DNA from: Zelonia costaricensis
Taxonomy: Eukaryota; Euglenozoa; Kinetoplastea; Trypanosomatida; Trypanosomatidae
Direction of reading: 5' to 3'
Length of the DNA: 45,272 bases
NCBI GenBank assembly: GCA_030849075.1
Contig: JASAOO010003348.1
Span: 1-45,272, forward strand
The position numbers and the translations under genes were made by a program. The notes under the pieces were generated by a model. It did no database searches and had not been told where the DNA came from. It saw only the letters and a program-made list of their open reading frames with translations. Below, one piece after another: positions 28,729-37,611 of this stretch (position 1 is the stretch's first letter; every line of letters begins with the position of its first letter).

Positions 28729-29565
28729 TTACTCGGTGGAGTCGACGTGCGTGAACTTGAGGCCGAACCGCGGCGCGGCCGCGCTGTTGCTGGTCGGGAA
28801 CGGCGCCGTCACAGTGGCCGTGATCTTCCAGATGTCGTTGAAGCCGCGAATCGCCGTCAGCGAGCACGTGCTGTCCGTCACGTTCGCGTTGAGCATGACG
28901 CGCGCCCCGCACGGCGAGCGGGCCTGCACACCAGCGATGAAGCGCTTGCGCCCTGCAATCACGGCGGCGTCCAGGTACGTGTGCATGGGCACGCGCATCT
29001 GCACCGAGAAGCCGTTGCGCAGGCTGTACTGGCCGAGCAGGTCACCCTTGTTGACGTTCGGGCAGGCGTAGCGCGTCAGCACGGCGGTGAGGTCGGCGAC
29101 GCCGCTGCGCTTCGGGTCGTACTGCACCGACAGACCCGCGTAGATCTGGTCCGCGACGCGCGTCGTGACGTTGGCGTCGGTGGAAAAGCCGTCGAGCGGC
29201 GCGGACTTGACGCTGGCGTTGAAGACCGGGTGCTTCGCCGTGACCTTCAGCGAGCGCGCCGCCGTGTCCAGCTCCACCTTGTCCGAGGTGCCGTTAATCT
29301 TGGTCTGGTACATGATGGTCGGCAGGTACTCGTACCAGGACTGGAATGCGCCTGAGGCCCGCGACTTGAGCGTCAGGTTGGTGCCAGGCCACTGGTAGGA
29401 GAGGTGCGCGCCGACGGCCTTGGCGCTGGCGAACGGGTACGCGTTGATGCGTCCCGGGCGGCCATCCTCCTTCGCGTCCAGCTGCCACCCACCCACATCG
29501 CTGCCCTTGGTGAGGTAGTCGCTCACCACACTGGTGATGTCCTTGTAGCTCGGAGGGGCGGCCAT
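28729..29565 (-). CDS. VDAC-like mitochondrial outer-membrane beta-barrel protein
   Basis: The gene encodes 278 residues, close to the ~280 of VDAC porins. The N-terminus (MAAPPSYKDITSVVSDYLTKG) matches the VDAC start pattern MA-PP-Y-D--x-x-TKG, an amphipathic helix that lies inside the barrel. The rest alternates hydrophobic and polar residues in short strands with Gly/Asn turns, fitting a ~19-strand barrel, with no hydrophobic helix. VDACs pass metabolites across the outer mitochondrial membrane. Divergent VDAC-like paralogues are known in kinetoplastids besides the main VDAC. I cannot tell from this sequence whether it is the main porin or a paralogue, but the sequence departs from canonical VDAC enough to favour the latter. 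The gene has a ~164-nt leader if the first AG after a C-rich tract (29731/29730) is used. Confidence 0.7.
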   Translation of the reverse strand: MAAPPSYKDITSVVSDYLTKGSDVGGWQLDAKEDGRPGRINAYPFASAKAVGAHLSYQWPGTNLTLKSRASGAFQSWYEYLPTIMYQTKINGTSDKVELDTAARSLKVTAKHPVFNASVKSAPLDGFSTDANVTTRVADQIYAGLSVQYDPKRSGVADLTAVLTRYACPNVNKGDLLGQYSLRNGFSVQMRVPMHTYLDAAVIAGRKRFIAGVQARSPCGARVMLNANVTDSTCSLTAIRGFNDIWKITATVTAPFPTSNSAAAPRFGLKFTHVDSTE

Positions 29566-29729
29566 GACTGGCTGAAGGGTCGGCGCTAGTACAGGCTAGA
29601 TTGGTGTGCTTGCGCGAAAGAGCTTATCTCTTTTTTTTTTTCGTTTCTTAGTTTGCGACTGTCTCTTGCAACGTGTGAGTCAGGCAAAGTGAGGAAGTGC
29701 TAAATGAGGGTTGCAAGCTGCCGGTAGTG

Positions 29730-29790
29730 CTGATGAGGGGGGGAGGAGGGGGGCCTGCGGAGAAACAGGAGAGGGGGCGGCGGCGGCTGG
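29730..29790 (-). promoter_or_regulatory. Predicted trans-splice acceptor of VDAC-like gene
   Basis: On the minus strand C-rich runs (about 29785-29736) are followed by TCATCAG, its AG at 29731/29730. An earlier CGCAG at about 29757 sits inside the tract and is an alternative. Confidence 0.4.
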
Positions 29791-30375
29791 ATCGCGCTTG
29801 ACACGTGGTTGTAGAAACGAGTTGAAGAAGGAAGGAGAGGAAGATGGAAAAGACAAGAGAAGCGCGCCGGGAGAAGATGGAAGAAGAGGAAAGAAGACAA
29901 GCGTGACAGCACAGGTGAGGATCGACTTTGAGTTTTTCTGTTGGTTCTTCTTTTCTTTTTTACCGGAGCGATGCAGGGTGCGGCTCGAACGAGAGATGAA
30001 GAAAGATGGCGGGGAAAGGAAACACGCGTGGGAGATGAGAAGTGAGAGGAGGACTGACTAAGCCGTTTACGTGGGTGTGGGTGTCGCGGGGCGGCGGTAG
30101 ATGGAGGCAGATGTACGGTGGGTGGTACAGTGTGGCCAAGAAAGAAGGGGTGTATGCGGGTGTTGCGCACGAATGAGGCCGAGCAGAGAGAAGCCACGAA
30201 AGAAGTGAGTGGGGCAGAAAAGGGGGTGAGCAGGATGCGAGCGCAGATAGGAACGCAGCAGGGGGAGGGGGTGCGAACCTGTGTGGGCGTACAGCACCGC
30301 TACATGCTCCTCAGCTCACGGACAGCCACGCCAGGAGTGAAGCAGCAGCAGCCGCAGGTGCGCTTCCAAGAGCGG

Positions 30376-30555
30376 TTACTTGCCGTACCTCCCTTGCCAA
30401 CGCGTCAGATGCTGGAAGAAGAGCGTCCTGAACGTGCCCTCCATGTCGCCGTTGCGGAGACGTGGGGGAGGGAAGCTGCTGGAAGCTGACCCACCTGCAT
30501 TCTTCACCCCGTCGCCGCACTCCTCGAGAGCACGACTGCGCGCTTCTGCAAACAT
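30376..30555 (-). CDS. Candidate 59-residue small protein (uncertain)
   Basis: A 59-codon ATG-initiated ORF with balanced composition (MFAEARSRALEECGDGV... ...FRTLFFQHLTRWQGRYGK) sits within the putative 3' UTR of the VHS gene. By my count the last ~27 codons have about 89% G/C at third positions, as coding DNA of this organism does, while the first half is lower. A pyrimidine tract (about 30712-30680) with first AG at 30675/30674 lies 118 nt upstream. Against it, at least one upstream ATG in another frame (30607) would be met first. I do not recognise the sequence. It may be a real small protein, or noise. Confidence 0.25.
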   Translation of the reverse strand: MFAEARSRALEECGDGVKNAGGSASSSFPPPRLRNGDMEGTFRTLFFQHLTRWQGRYGK

Positions 30556-31426
30556 GACACTGCCATCCTCTGTAGCGCGTTTTCGGAAACAAAGCACGGC
30601 GACGCATGCGCCCCGCCTCCCTCGCTCAGTGCGCTTCGTCCACGCAGTTCACCGCAGTGTGTTTGTTTGTCCTCTGGATGGGAGGGGGGGCATAGAGCAA
30701 GCAAAGGAAACCGGGGTGTGCGCGGTGAGCACCACGCCAGCGTGCTCAACTTCCACTCACCACCGCACCCACCCTCGTCGCGGTCCCACGTCCTCATGCA
30801 CGCCGCGCTCCCCTGACCTCGTCGCATCACTGCCGAAAACGTTATCGGTCAACAATTGTTCTTCAAGCTGCCCAACGAGCGCGACTTTCACACAAGACGA
30901 ACGCGACACCACGGAGTTTCCACACGCTGGTCAGAGAGCTCAACTGCCGCGCTCGATCTACGGTCGAGGCATCGTTGAAGCGGCAACCGCAGTTCCCGCG
31001 CCGCCAGCCTGCCCTCTCCCGTCCCCGCCCGTCACAGAGACGCGCAACCCCTTCAGCAGTGGTGCGGCGAGACGCGCGGAGCCAGGAGCACGGCGCAGGG
31101 CGCAGCCAAGACGGACGATCCGTGAAAGCACGAGGGAGCAAGAATGAGGGTCGACCACAACAGCAAAAGCAAGGTGGAAAAGGGGGACTTGAGATGTAGC
31201 GCAGGCGCGCGACCGGTAAACCTCTGGCACACACACATACACATACGCACACTTTCACCGTTGCGCAAACAGAAGAAGCTGACGCTCGCGCCAAGAGAAA
31301 TAAAAGTGCGCTGCATGTCGCAAGTCTTGGGAAAAGGGGGGAGGAAAAACAGGGAGGGAGAGGACGGGCCAAGGAAACACGCGAGTACCTCGTCTGCGGC
31401 GCTGCAAGTCCGCTTTCGGACCCATT

Positions 31427-33130
31427 TTAGCTGCCCATGTGGCCCTCGAGGAAGGCGTCAAAGTCGTCGTCATCCTTGGGCGGTGCGGCGGCCGGTGCAG
31501 CGGCCGGTGGCGCGGGTGTCGACTCAGAAGCTGGAGCCGCCGCAGCGGCGTCAGGGGCGGCCGCGTCGGCAGGGGTGTCCACGGGCTCCGCGTCCACCGT
31601 CTGCTCCTGCTCCTGCTCCTGCTCCTGCTTCTGCTCCTGTTCCTGCTCCTGCTCCTGTTCCTGCTCCTGCTGCTTCTCCGCCTCCTCTTCGTTCGGCGCC
31701 TCCGCTGCAGCCTCGGCAGGCGCCGCCGCCTCCGCCTCCGCCTCCGTCTCCGCCTCTTCGCGCGCCTGCGCTGGAGCAGCGCTCGGGGGCGCGGCTACCG
31801 GCTGTGTGGCTGCCGGTGGTGCCGCGTCAGCGAGTGCCCTCGTCGTTGAACGTTCCGGTGTCGTGGCGGTCGACGGAGCCGCAGCGGTAACAGCCGGCGT
31901 TGCTGTGGGAGCAGCGGCTGCGGCGTGCACATCGGCGAAAAGGTCGTCGACAGACGGCGGCGCGGCCGCGGCGGCAGTGTTGATGGAGCTGCCGGTGGGT
32001 TGCTCCCCCGCGGCTAGGTCGCCGGGCACCTCCGCGCGCGGCGGGGTGACGCGGAGGGGCGCCGCAGCAAGCAGCGGATCGATGTGCTGCGAGTGCGGCT
32101 GCTGCTCCGTGTCCACCGCAGAGCGCACCGGCGTGGACTGCAGCGCGGCTGGTGGGGTTTGCGGGCGCGGTTGCCCCGCTGACCGTGAGGCCGGTGCCGC
32201 CATCGCCTTCTCCACCTTGGCGATAACGGCGGACTGGCTGTCCGAGACGGTGCGCAGCACGTCGCGGTCAACCTGCAGATTCGATGAGAGCAGAATCGTG
32301 ACGTAGTTGTGGTCGCCGCGCACCTGCAACAGGTAACTCTGCACCACCTCGTCGTCCCGCAGCGACACCTCGGGGTTCATCTCGGCGTTGTTCACGTACT
32401 CGGAGAAGGTCATGCACGCGTCCAGCATCGCTGAGATGCGCTCGGGCGTCGGGTAGTCGATGGGGATCGCATCCACAACATTGCGCCTCTCGCGCTGGTG
32501 GGTGCGGCTGCGCGAGGTGTGGTCGTCGCGGCTGCGCTGCCGCTGCTGATTCTGCGATGCCGGGGGCACACGCGGACGGCTCGTTGGGTCCACCTGCACC
32601 CGCATGCGCGCGCTGCGCTCCGGCTCCAGCCCCTCGAAGCAGTTCGGCCCCATCTGGTTGCGTACGTCGTCGGCGAGCGTGGTCAGGATGTAGCACTCTT
32701 CCGCAGGGTGTGCGCGGAACCAGATGCTGAGGTTGAGTGTCAGCAGCAGCGCCGCCTCCTTGGCCTGCATCGCGCGGCCTGTCATTGGCTGCAGGCAGGC
32801 CACTGCGACAAGGTCGCGCAGGAGGCCCTTCTGCGACGCCAGCTCCACGTGAAACGAGGTCGTGGAGCTCTTGATCATCGACTCGATCAGCTGAATCGTC
32901 AGGTGCTTCACCGCGACGTCGGAGTCGGCGATGCGGCGGCGCAAGGCGCGCACCACGTCAACGATCGCCTCAGGCTTCCTGTTCACCGTCTCGCACAGGA
33001 ACTTCACGTGCTCGTAGGTGGGGATGAGGAGGTGCGGCGCGGTGCACTCCTCCACAATCTCCATGTACGCGGTGGGAATCAGGCGCGACGCCTTATCCTT
33101 GATCTCCTCCATCAGCGAGAGCTGCACCAT
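31427..33130 (-). CDS. VHS-domain endosomal/clathrin adaptor-like protein
   Basis: The gene encodes 567 residues. The N-terminal ~12-155 form a VHS (or ENTH-like) helical superhelix: IKDKASRLIPTAYMEIVEEC, VVRALRRRIADSDVAVKHLTIQLIESMIKSS and FHVELASQKGLLRDLVAV. This domain in GGA, TOM1, HRS and STAM proteins binds sorting signals at endosome/TGN membranes. A basic disordered linker follows (about 170-220), then a helical region (~230-305) that could be GAT-like. The remaining sequence is Ala/Pro/Thr/Glu-rich, with a (Gln-Glu)n run at about 484-509. The tail ends in DDDDFDAFLEGHMGS; the DDF/DAF motifs (556-560) resemble AP-2/clathrin adaptor-binding peptides. In trypanosomatids a VHS-type protein acts with clathrin and ESCRT in endocytosis. 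The start at 33130 follows a predicted acceptor AG at 33137/33136, leaving only 5 nt. Confidence 0.85.
   Translation of the reverse strand: MVQLSLMEEIKDKASRLIPTAYMEIVEECTAPHLLIPTYEHVKFLCETVNRKPEAIVDVVRALRRRIADSDVAVKHLTIQLIESMIKSSTTSFHVELASQKGLLRDLVAVACLQPMTGRAMQAKEAALLLTLNLSIWFRAHPAEECYILTTLADDVRNQMGPNCFEGLEPERSARMRVQVDPTSRPRVPPASQNQQRQRSRDDHTSRSRTHQRERRNVVDAIPIDYPTPERISAMLDACMTFSEYVNNAEMNPEVSLRDDEVVQSYLLQVRGDHNYVTILLSSNLQVDRDVLRTVSDSQSAVIAKVEKAMAAPASRSAGQPRPQTPPAALQSTPVRSAVDTEQQPHSQHIDPLLAAAPLRVTPPRAEVPGDLAAGEQPTGSSINTAAAAAPPSVDDLFADVHAAAAAPTATPAVTAAAPSTATTPERSTTRALADAAPPAATQPVAAPPSAAPAQAREEAETEAEAEAAAPAEAAAEAPNEEEAEKQQEQEQEQEQEQEQKQEQEQEQEQTVDAEPVDTPADAAAPDAAAAAPASESTPAPPAAAPAAAPPKDDDDFDAFLEGHMGS
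31601..31675 (-). repeat. (Gln-Glu)n coding hexanucleotide repeat
   Basis: An imperfect hexanucleotide repeat (CAGGAG on the coding strand, with two AAG-type and two CAA-type variants) encodes about twelve Gln-Glu pairs in the linker of the VHS protein. Length is likely to vary between strains. Confidence 0.9.
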
Positions 33131-33135
33131 TTTCG

Positions 33136-33205
33136 CTCACGTGTGGGGATCCAAATAAAAAGTGGAGAGAAAAGGGAGGGAAGGAAAGGAGGGGGGGAGG
33201 AGGCC
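33136..33205 (-). promoter_or_regulatory. Polypyrimidine tract and predicted acceptor of VHS gene
   Basis: A long C/U tract on the minus strand (about 33205-33155) is followed by GTGAG, its AG at 33137/33136, 6 nt before the ATG. Confidence 0.55.
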
Positions 33206-35081
33206 GCCGTGTGTAGACTGCCTGCGTCGAGCAGTGTCTTCTTTCTTTTCCTGTTGTTGATTGAATGAATGGGTTGATTGACAAGCGTCGTTCTCCTCAG
33301 CTTGCCCACGTAGCAGGACAGTGAAGGAGAGAGAGGGGAGACGACGCAGCTCGAGTACACTGTGCACCCAAATCGAGCGGCCAATGGGCGAGAAACAACA
33401 AAAAAAAAAGCGCAGGGCACGTTACTCGAAGGCGCGATCGAGTCAGTGCTCGCGCGTGTCTCGGCTGGTGGGTGGGTGTGGGTGTACGTATATGTACGTG
33501 TGCGCACGCGTAGAGAAGTGCGGTGGTGCACTAGAACAGAGAGGGGGGGCACAGAAGGAGCGGCAGGAGAGGGGAGGGAAGGGGAAGATAGGAGGGGGGG
33601 CTGTGGGGGAGAACGGCGATGCGGGGGGTGCCAGAACGTCGGAGATCAAGAGAGAAGGAAACGAGTGCGCAGTACGGCGGCGCAACGCTTGTGCCGGACT
33701 ACAAAAAAATCGAACGCGAGAGGTGACGGTGAGGGAAGCGAGAGAAGGTTGTGATGATCACCGCACGCTGAGAGCCCAGCAAGGCGATGAGCAGCTATGT
33801 GAAAGCTGCACCCGCGTTGCAGGCAGGGTGCACGCAGGTGGGGCAACGGACCAACGTTGTCAGAGGAGGGACGGGGGGAGGAGGAGGAGAAGGCAAGAGG
33901 GATGGGGGGCGGGGGTCGCGGAGTTCACAGCGCGAGGAGAAGACACGCTTTTGGTTCAGGTGCTCGTAGGCTAGTCGCCCCCACTGACAATTCGACCGAC
34001 TGCGCGTCTCGGGTGGCTCGCGCGTCTGCGTGAGCCATCGATGACGGCGGTCTGGTGAAGGCGGAAAGGGAAGAGGCGCCCTGGCGGAAGGCCCCTTGCT
34101 GCGCGCGCACAGCAGTAGTGACCCTCTCCCGGCCTCCTGTTGTTCACTTTTCGCCCAGCCGCTTCCCCAGTCTCGCGTACCCGCTCCTGTGAGCTCGGGT
34201 TCAAAGGGCGGAGGCGCCGTCTAATGGATGCGGCGGTCGCGCCTCTTCTTCAATGATGCGGGGCCACTGCAGCGCGGCAAAAAGTGCGCGTTGGGCAGAG
34301 CACGAGGGCGAACAGCGAACAACACAATAAACGGGGGGGTGAGAACGGAGACATGGCAAAGGAGAAGGTTCAGGACGACGACCGGAGAAAAGGCGCACCG
34401 CCCCCCATACACACACACACATACAGGCAGCCGGCGCGCACCTCCTGCCCACCGCGCTCTGTCGGTCCCGAGATTGACACCTGAAGAGAGAGAGAGCACA
34501 CAGCACGAGAGTTCCACGAGGCTCTTCGTGTTGTTGCTGCTTCTTGTCTAGAAACGAAGGAAAATGCGGAACAAGAGAGAAGCGAGAGTGCCGCCAGACA
34601 AATGAATGAGATGTACCGCCGCTCTACGAGGTCATCGAGAAGTGCAATCCCGGTCAGCACCGGCACGAGCATGCGTATCACACGCTACAGAAGGACCACG
34701 AGCGACCTCACGACGTCCCCCCATCCATTTCTACTCTTTTGTGCGCCAAGTCACACAAGACGTGGAACAGAGGGGTGTAGGAAAGAACAACAAAGACAAT
34801 TTGTCGAGACAAATACAGGCAATCAGCTCTGGGGTCACAGCCACAAGTCACGCAGAGGACCCGTGACGACACACACACACGCACACAAACTTTCATGCAC
34901 ACTAACGCGGCAGCAATGGAAAGTCACAACGCAGTGAGGTGAGATCTCGAAAAAGAGAGAGAGAGCGGGAAAGGAAGAAGGTAGAGCGGCGGAGGCTGGT
35001 ACAGAAATGAGGCGAGGCGTCGGTGATCAAAAGTCGTGTACAGGGGGGGGGGGAAAGAATGAAGGACGTGGCGCCAGCGCA

Positions 35082-35087
<6 letters not shown>

Positions 35088-35115
<28 letters not shown>
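35088..35115. repeat. (CA)n microsatellite
   Basis: A perfect CA dinucleotide run of about 14 units lies in the putative 3' UTR of the kinesin-like gene. Confidence 0.9.
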
Positions 35116-35733
35116 TGCAGTGGTGAGAGAGAGAGGGGGGGTCATCCAGAAGGGGGCGGAGGACGGGCGCGCAAACAAAAAAGAAAAGGGGACGACGGCG
35201 GAGGGGAGGGAGGGACGGTTTTCGAGGCAGCGGCACAACACACGCGCTGTCGTACGCGGCACGGCTGCCCCCCCCCCCCACCCCCTCCCTCCCTCCCTCC
35301 CAGCCAGCGGCTGAAACCGCGCGTGGGCAAAGTGGGAGAATAGAACGCGACGGAGACGAGGTGAGACACGCACGAAGAGACGCTTTTTTTTTTTTGAAAA
35401 GAAAGAAGAGAAAGAGGAAAGAAGAGAAAGAGGAGAACGGAGTGTGTCGATGTGCTTGAAAATGGAGAAGAGGCGGGTGCGGCTGCTCTTGTACGCACGG
35501 TCCAGTGGGGCGTGGGTGTGTGGTGGAGGAAACGTAACGAGGGGTGAGGTCGACCCCCTCCCACCCCCACGCACATACCCCCTCCTCAATGTCTGCGCTG
35601 AAGCCTCCGCTACGCTTGCAAAGAGGTCGCGTTCCGCTCCGTCGCCTGCCCCGTTGCTCAACTCTGGCAGCACACCAATCAACAGCCAAGAGTCGACAAC
35701 TGTGGCAGCGTAGTCGTGACCGTCCGTCCAACC

Positions 35734-37611
35734 TTACATGGTCGTGCACTGGCACTGCGACTTCTTTTCGTCAATGTCGCCCTGCAGTCGCCGCGTCTCC
35801 TTTCCCGCGTCAGCGATCTCCTTCTCGTACTTGGCGATCTCATCCTCCAGCTGCTTCCGCTCGCGGCTCGGCGCCTCGGCGGCGTAGGCGGCGTCGTAGT
35901 CGCGCTGCAGCGCACGCGTGCGCTCGTCGGTGGTGTCGAAAGCCTTCGCGGTGGAGCGCTCCAGCTCGATCTTCTGCACCTCGGCGTCCGCCGCCTTCTT
36001 CTCCTCCGACTCGTTGATGATGATGTTGCGCTGCTCGTCTGGGGAGGCGATGTTGAAAGCCTCAATCGCCTCCGTCGCCTTATCCTCCTCCCGGTACTCC
36101 TTAAGGCGCTTCTCGTAGATGGCGGTGTTCTCCTTCTGCTTCTTGACCTTCGCCTCCATCGCGTCGGCGCGCACCTTGGCGTCGTCCGCCTCGCGCATCC
36201 GCCGCTCCGCCGCCGCTCCGGTGGCCGTCTGCGTGTTCTGGAAATTCTTGATCTCGGTCCGCTTCGAGTTGAGCTCCGCGTTGATGTGCTTCCGCGCGCG
36301 GTTGGAGCGGTCTGCCTCGATGTTGCGGCCGATGGTGGCGAGCTTCACGTGGTGCTGCGACTCGATGATGTCGTTCGCCGTCTTGTTGTACAGGGCCTCC
36401 TGCTTCATCAGCTCCACCTCGCGCGCGTTCAGCTCGTTCTGCACCACCGACATCGCCTCGTGCTGCTTGCGCTCCTCCACCTGCAGGTCCTTGACCTCGT
36501 CCGCGAGCCGGCGCATCTCGACGAGGCTCTCGTCCTGCTGCAGCTGCGGGTTGCACTTGAGCTCCTTCACCTTCATGCTGAACTGCAACGTGTTGATGTC
36601 CTCGCGCATGTGCTCGTAGTACGGGCTGACGCACGAGATGAAGTTGAGGTGGAAGCCCTGCTGCAGCAGCGAGGGGAACAGCTTCGTGAAGGCCGTCTCG
36701 CGCACCGGCACCTTCGCCAGCGGGTTCTCACCACTGTCGTGCTCAACGGCGACGTCGATGCAGCGCTGGAAGGCCATCGGCATCTGGCGCAGCAGCGTGA
36801 ACAGCACCTGCACCGTGCGCGACTTGCTCACCGACTGGTTCGCATTCTCCGGGTCCTCGAACTCGAACGTCTCGGTGAAGCGGATGCACACCGTGTGCGT
36901 GCAGCTGCGCTTCTCGACGATGCGGTGCAGTTTTTGAATCGTCTTCTGCAGCTCCTCCGCCGACTCGATGTCGACGCTGTGGACGCCAATAAGCCGCGGC
37001 CCGGCCGCGGTCGTCTGCAGCTTGAGTGTGTCTGCCGCATCCTTGGCGCTGCCGCCGCGTGCGCCGACGGCGAGCAGGTCCACGTAGCTCTCGCCGGAGA
37101 TGTCAATCGCCTCCAGCTCCACGCTGAGCGCGGTGTTGTGCTGCGCGTTCTTCTTGAAGGCATCGAAGATGTCCTCGGCGAAGCGGTGCAGGATACCGCG
37201 TTGGGCCCCCTCCGCCTCGCTGCCGTAGAGGGTGTAAAAGCGCCCGCTGCTGCTCGCGCCGGCGGTGCAGAAGGCGGTGTTGTACCCCTCCACGATGGCC
37301 GGGATGGCCGGCGCCACGACGCGGTTGTACACGTCCTGCTGCGTCGTCAGCTTCTGCTTCTTGGCGGACTTGGATGTCGCGTCGCCGGGTTCCTGGAACG
37401 CCCACAGCACCTCGCCGACCGCAAAGATGGCGTTGCGGCGCACCTCGAAGTAGTTTTGCGGGTCGCGGACCGAGATGATGTTCTCGCCGTCCCAGTCAAG
37501 GATGCCGCGCGGGATGGCGCTGTCCTCGGGGCACACCTTCGCCTCGGTCGGCGTGAAGGGCCGCACGCGCACAAAGCTGCGGCACGAACTGGACTTGAAG
37601 TTGGTCGTCAT
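35734..37611 (-). CDS. Degenerate kinesin-like protein with CaaX-type C-terminus
   Basis: The gene encodes 625 residues. Residues ~10-350 align with a kinesin motor: FVRVRPFTPTE (13-23), VYNRVVAPAIPAIVEGYNTAF (94-114) and a P-loop region ending FYTLYG (125-130). A SCTHTVCIRF block sits where kinesins have SSRSH. VPVRETAFTKLFPSLLQ is like VPYRDSKLTRLLQ. ISCVSP and NTLQFSMKVKELKCNP close the motor. The Walker A GxxxxGK[ST] reads GASSSGRF (118-125), and no DLAGSE switch II is visible, so ATP hydrolysis is very unlikely. Residues ~360-615 form a long charged coiled coil. The protein ends in QCQCTTM, whose last four residues (CTTM) fit a prenylation CaaX pattern, with a second Cys two residues earlier. 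It is probably a non-motile, membrane- or cytoskeleton-associated relative. A U-rich tract at 37757-37740 with first AG at 37688/37687 gives a 75-nt leader. Confidence 0.85.
   Translation of the reverse strand: MTTNFKSSSCRSFVRVRPFTPTEAKVCPEDSAIPRGILDWDGENIISVRDPQNYFEVRRNAIFAVGEVLWAFQEPGDATSKSAKKQKLTTQQDVYNRVVAPAIPAIVEGYNTAFCTAGASSSGRFYTLYGSEAEGAQRGILHRFAEDIFDAFKKNAQHNTALSVELEAIDISGESYVDLLAVGARGGSAKDAADTLKLQTTAAGPRLIGVHSVDIESAEELQKTIQKLHRIVEKRSCTHTVCIRFTETFEFEDPENANQSVSKSRTVQVLFTLLRQMPMAFQRCIDVAVEHDSGENPLAKVPVRETAFTKLFPSLLQQGFHLNFISCVSPYYEHMREDINTLQFSMKVKELKCNPQLQQDESLVEMRRLADEVKDLQVEERKQHEAMSVVQNELNAREVELMKQEALYNKTANDIIESQHHVKLATIGRNIEADRSNRARKHINAELNSKRTEIKNFQNTQTATGAAAERRMREADDAKVRADAMEAKVKKQKENTAIYEKRLKEYREEDKATEAIEAFNIASPDEQRNIIINESEEKKAADAEVQKIELERSTAKAFDTTDERTRALQRDYDAAYAAEAPSRERKQLEDEIAKYEKEIADAGKETRRLQGDIDEKKSQCQCTTM

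Larger units (their letters stand above)
29566..31426. other. Intergenic: 3' UTR of VHS gene and 5' UTR of VDAC-like gene
   Basis: This 1.86-kb spacer holds a T run at about 29632-29641, a G/A-rich block (29730-29900) and a CA-rich stretch at 31230-31250. Apart from the weak 59-codon candidate at 30376-30555 I see no gene. The 255-codon plus-strand ORF at 30380-31147 is largely antisense to that candidate and low complexity. Confidence 0.55.
33131..35733. other. Intergenic: mostly 3' UTR of kinesin-like gene
   Basis: At 2.6 kb this is the second longest spacer. With the VHS gene's acceptor 6 nt from its ATG, nearly all of it is 3' UTR of the kinesin-like gene. It holds G/A-rich blocks (33520-33610, 33860-33910), CA runs (34410-34430, 35088-35115), C runs (35268-35279), and T/A runs (35384-35395). 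ORFs of 60-250 codons on both strands are low-complexity and frame-shifting. No gene is called. SIDER-type retroposon remnants could be here but I could not test for them. Confidence 0.5.

Noticed and set aside
30380..31147. 255-codon plus-strand ORF in the VHS-to-VDAC-like spacer
   Set aside because: Opposite strand to the whole array, with Ser/Pro/Thr/Arg-rich low complexity; it is partly antisense to the minus-strand 59-codon candidate.
34370..34681. 103-codon minus ORF beginning MIRMLVPVLTGIALL
   Set aside because: The start looks plausible but the rest is low complexity and spacer-like, and no tract-plus-AG supports it.
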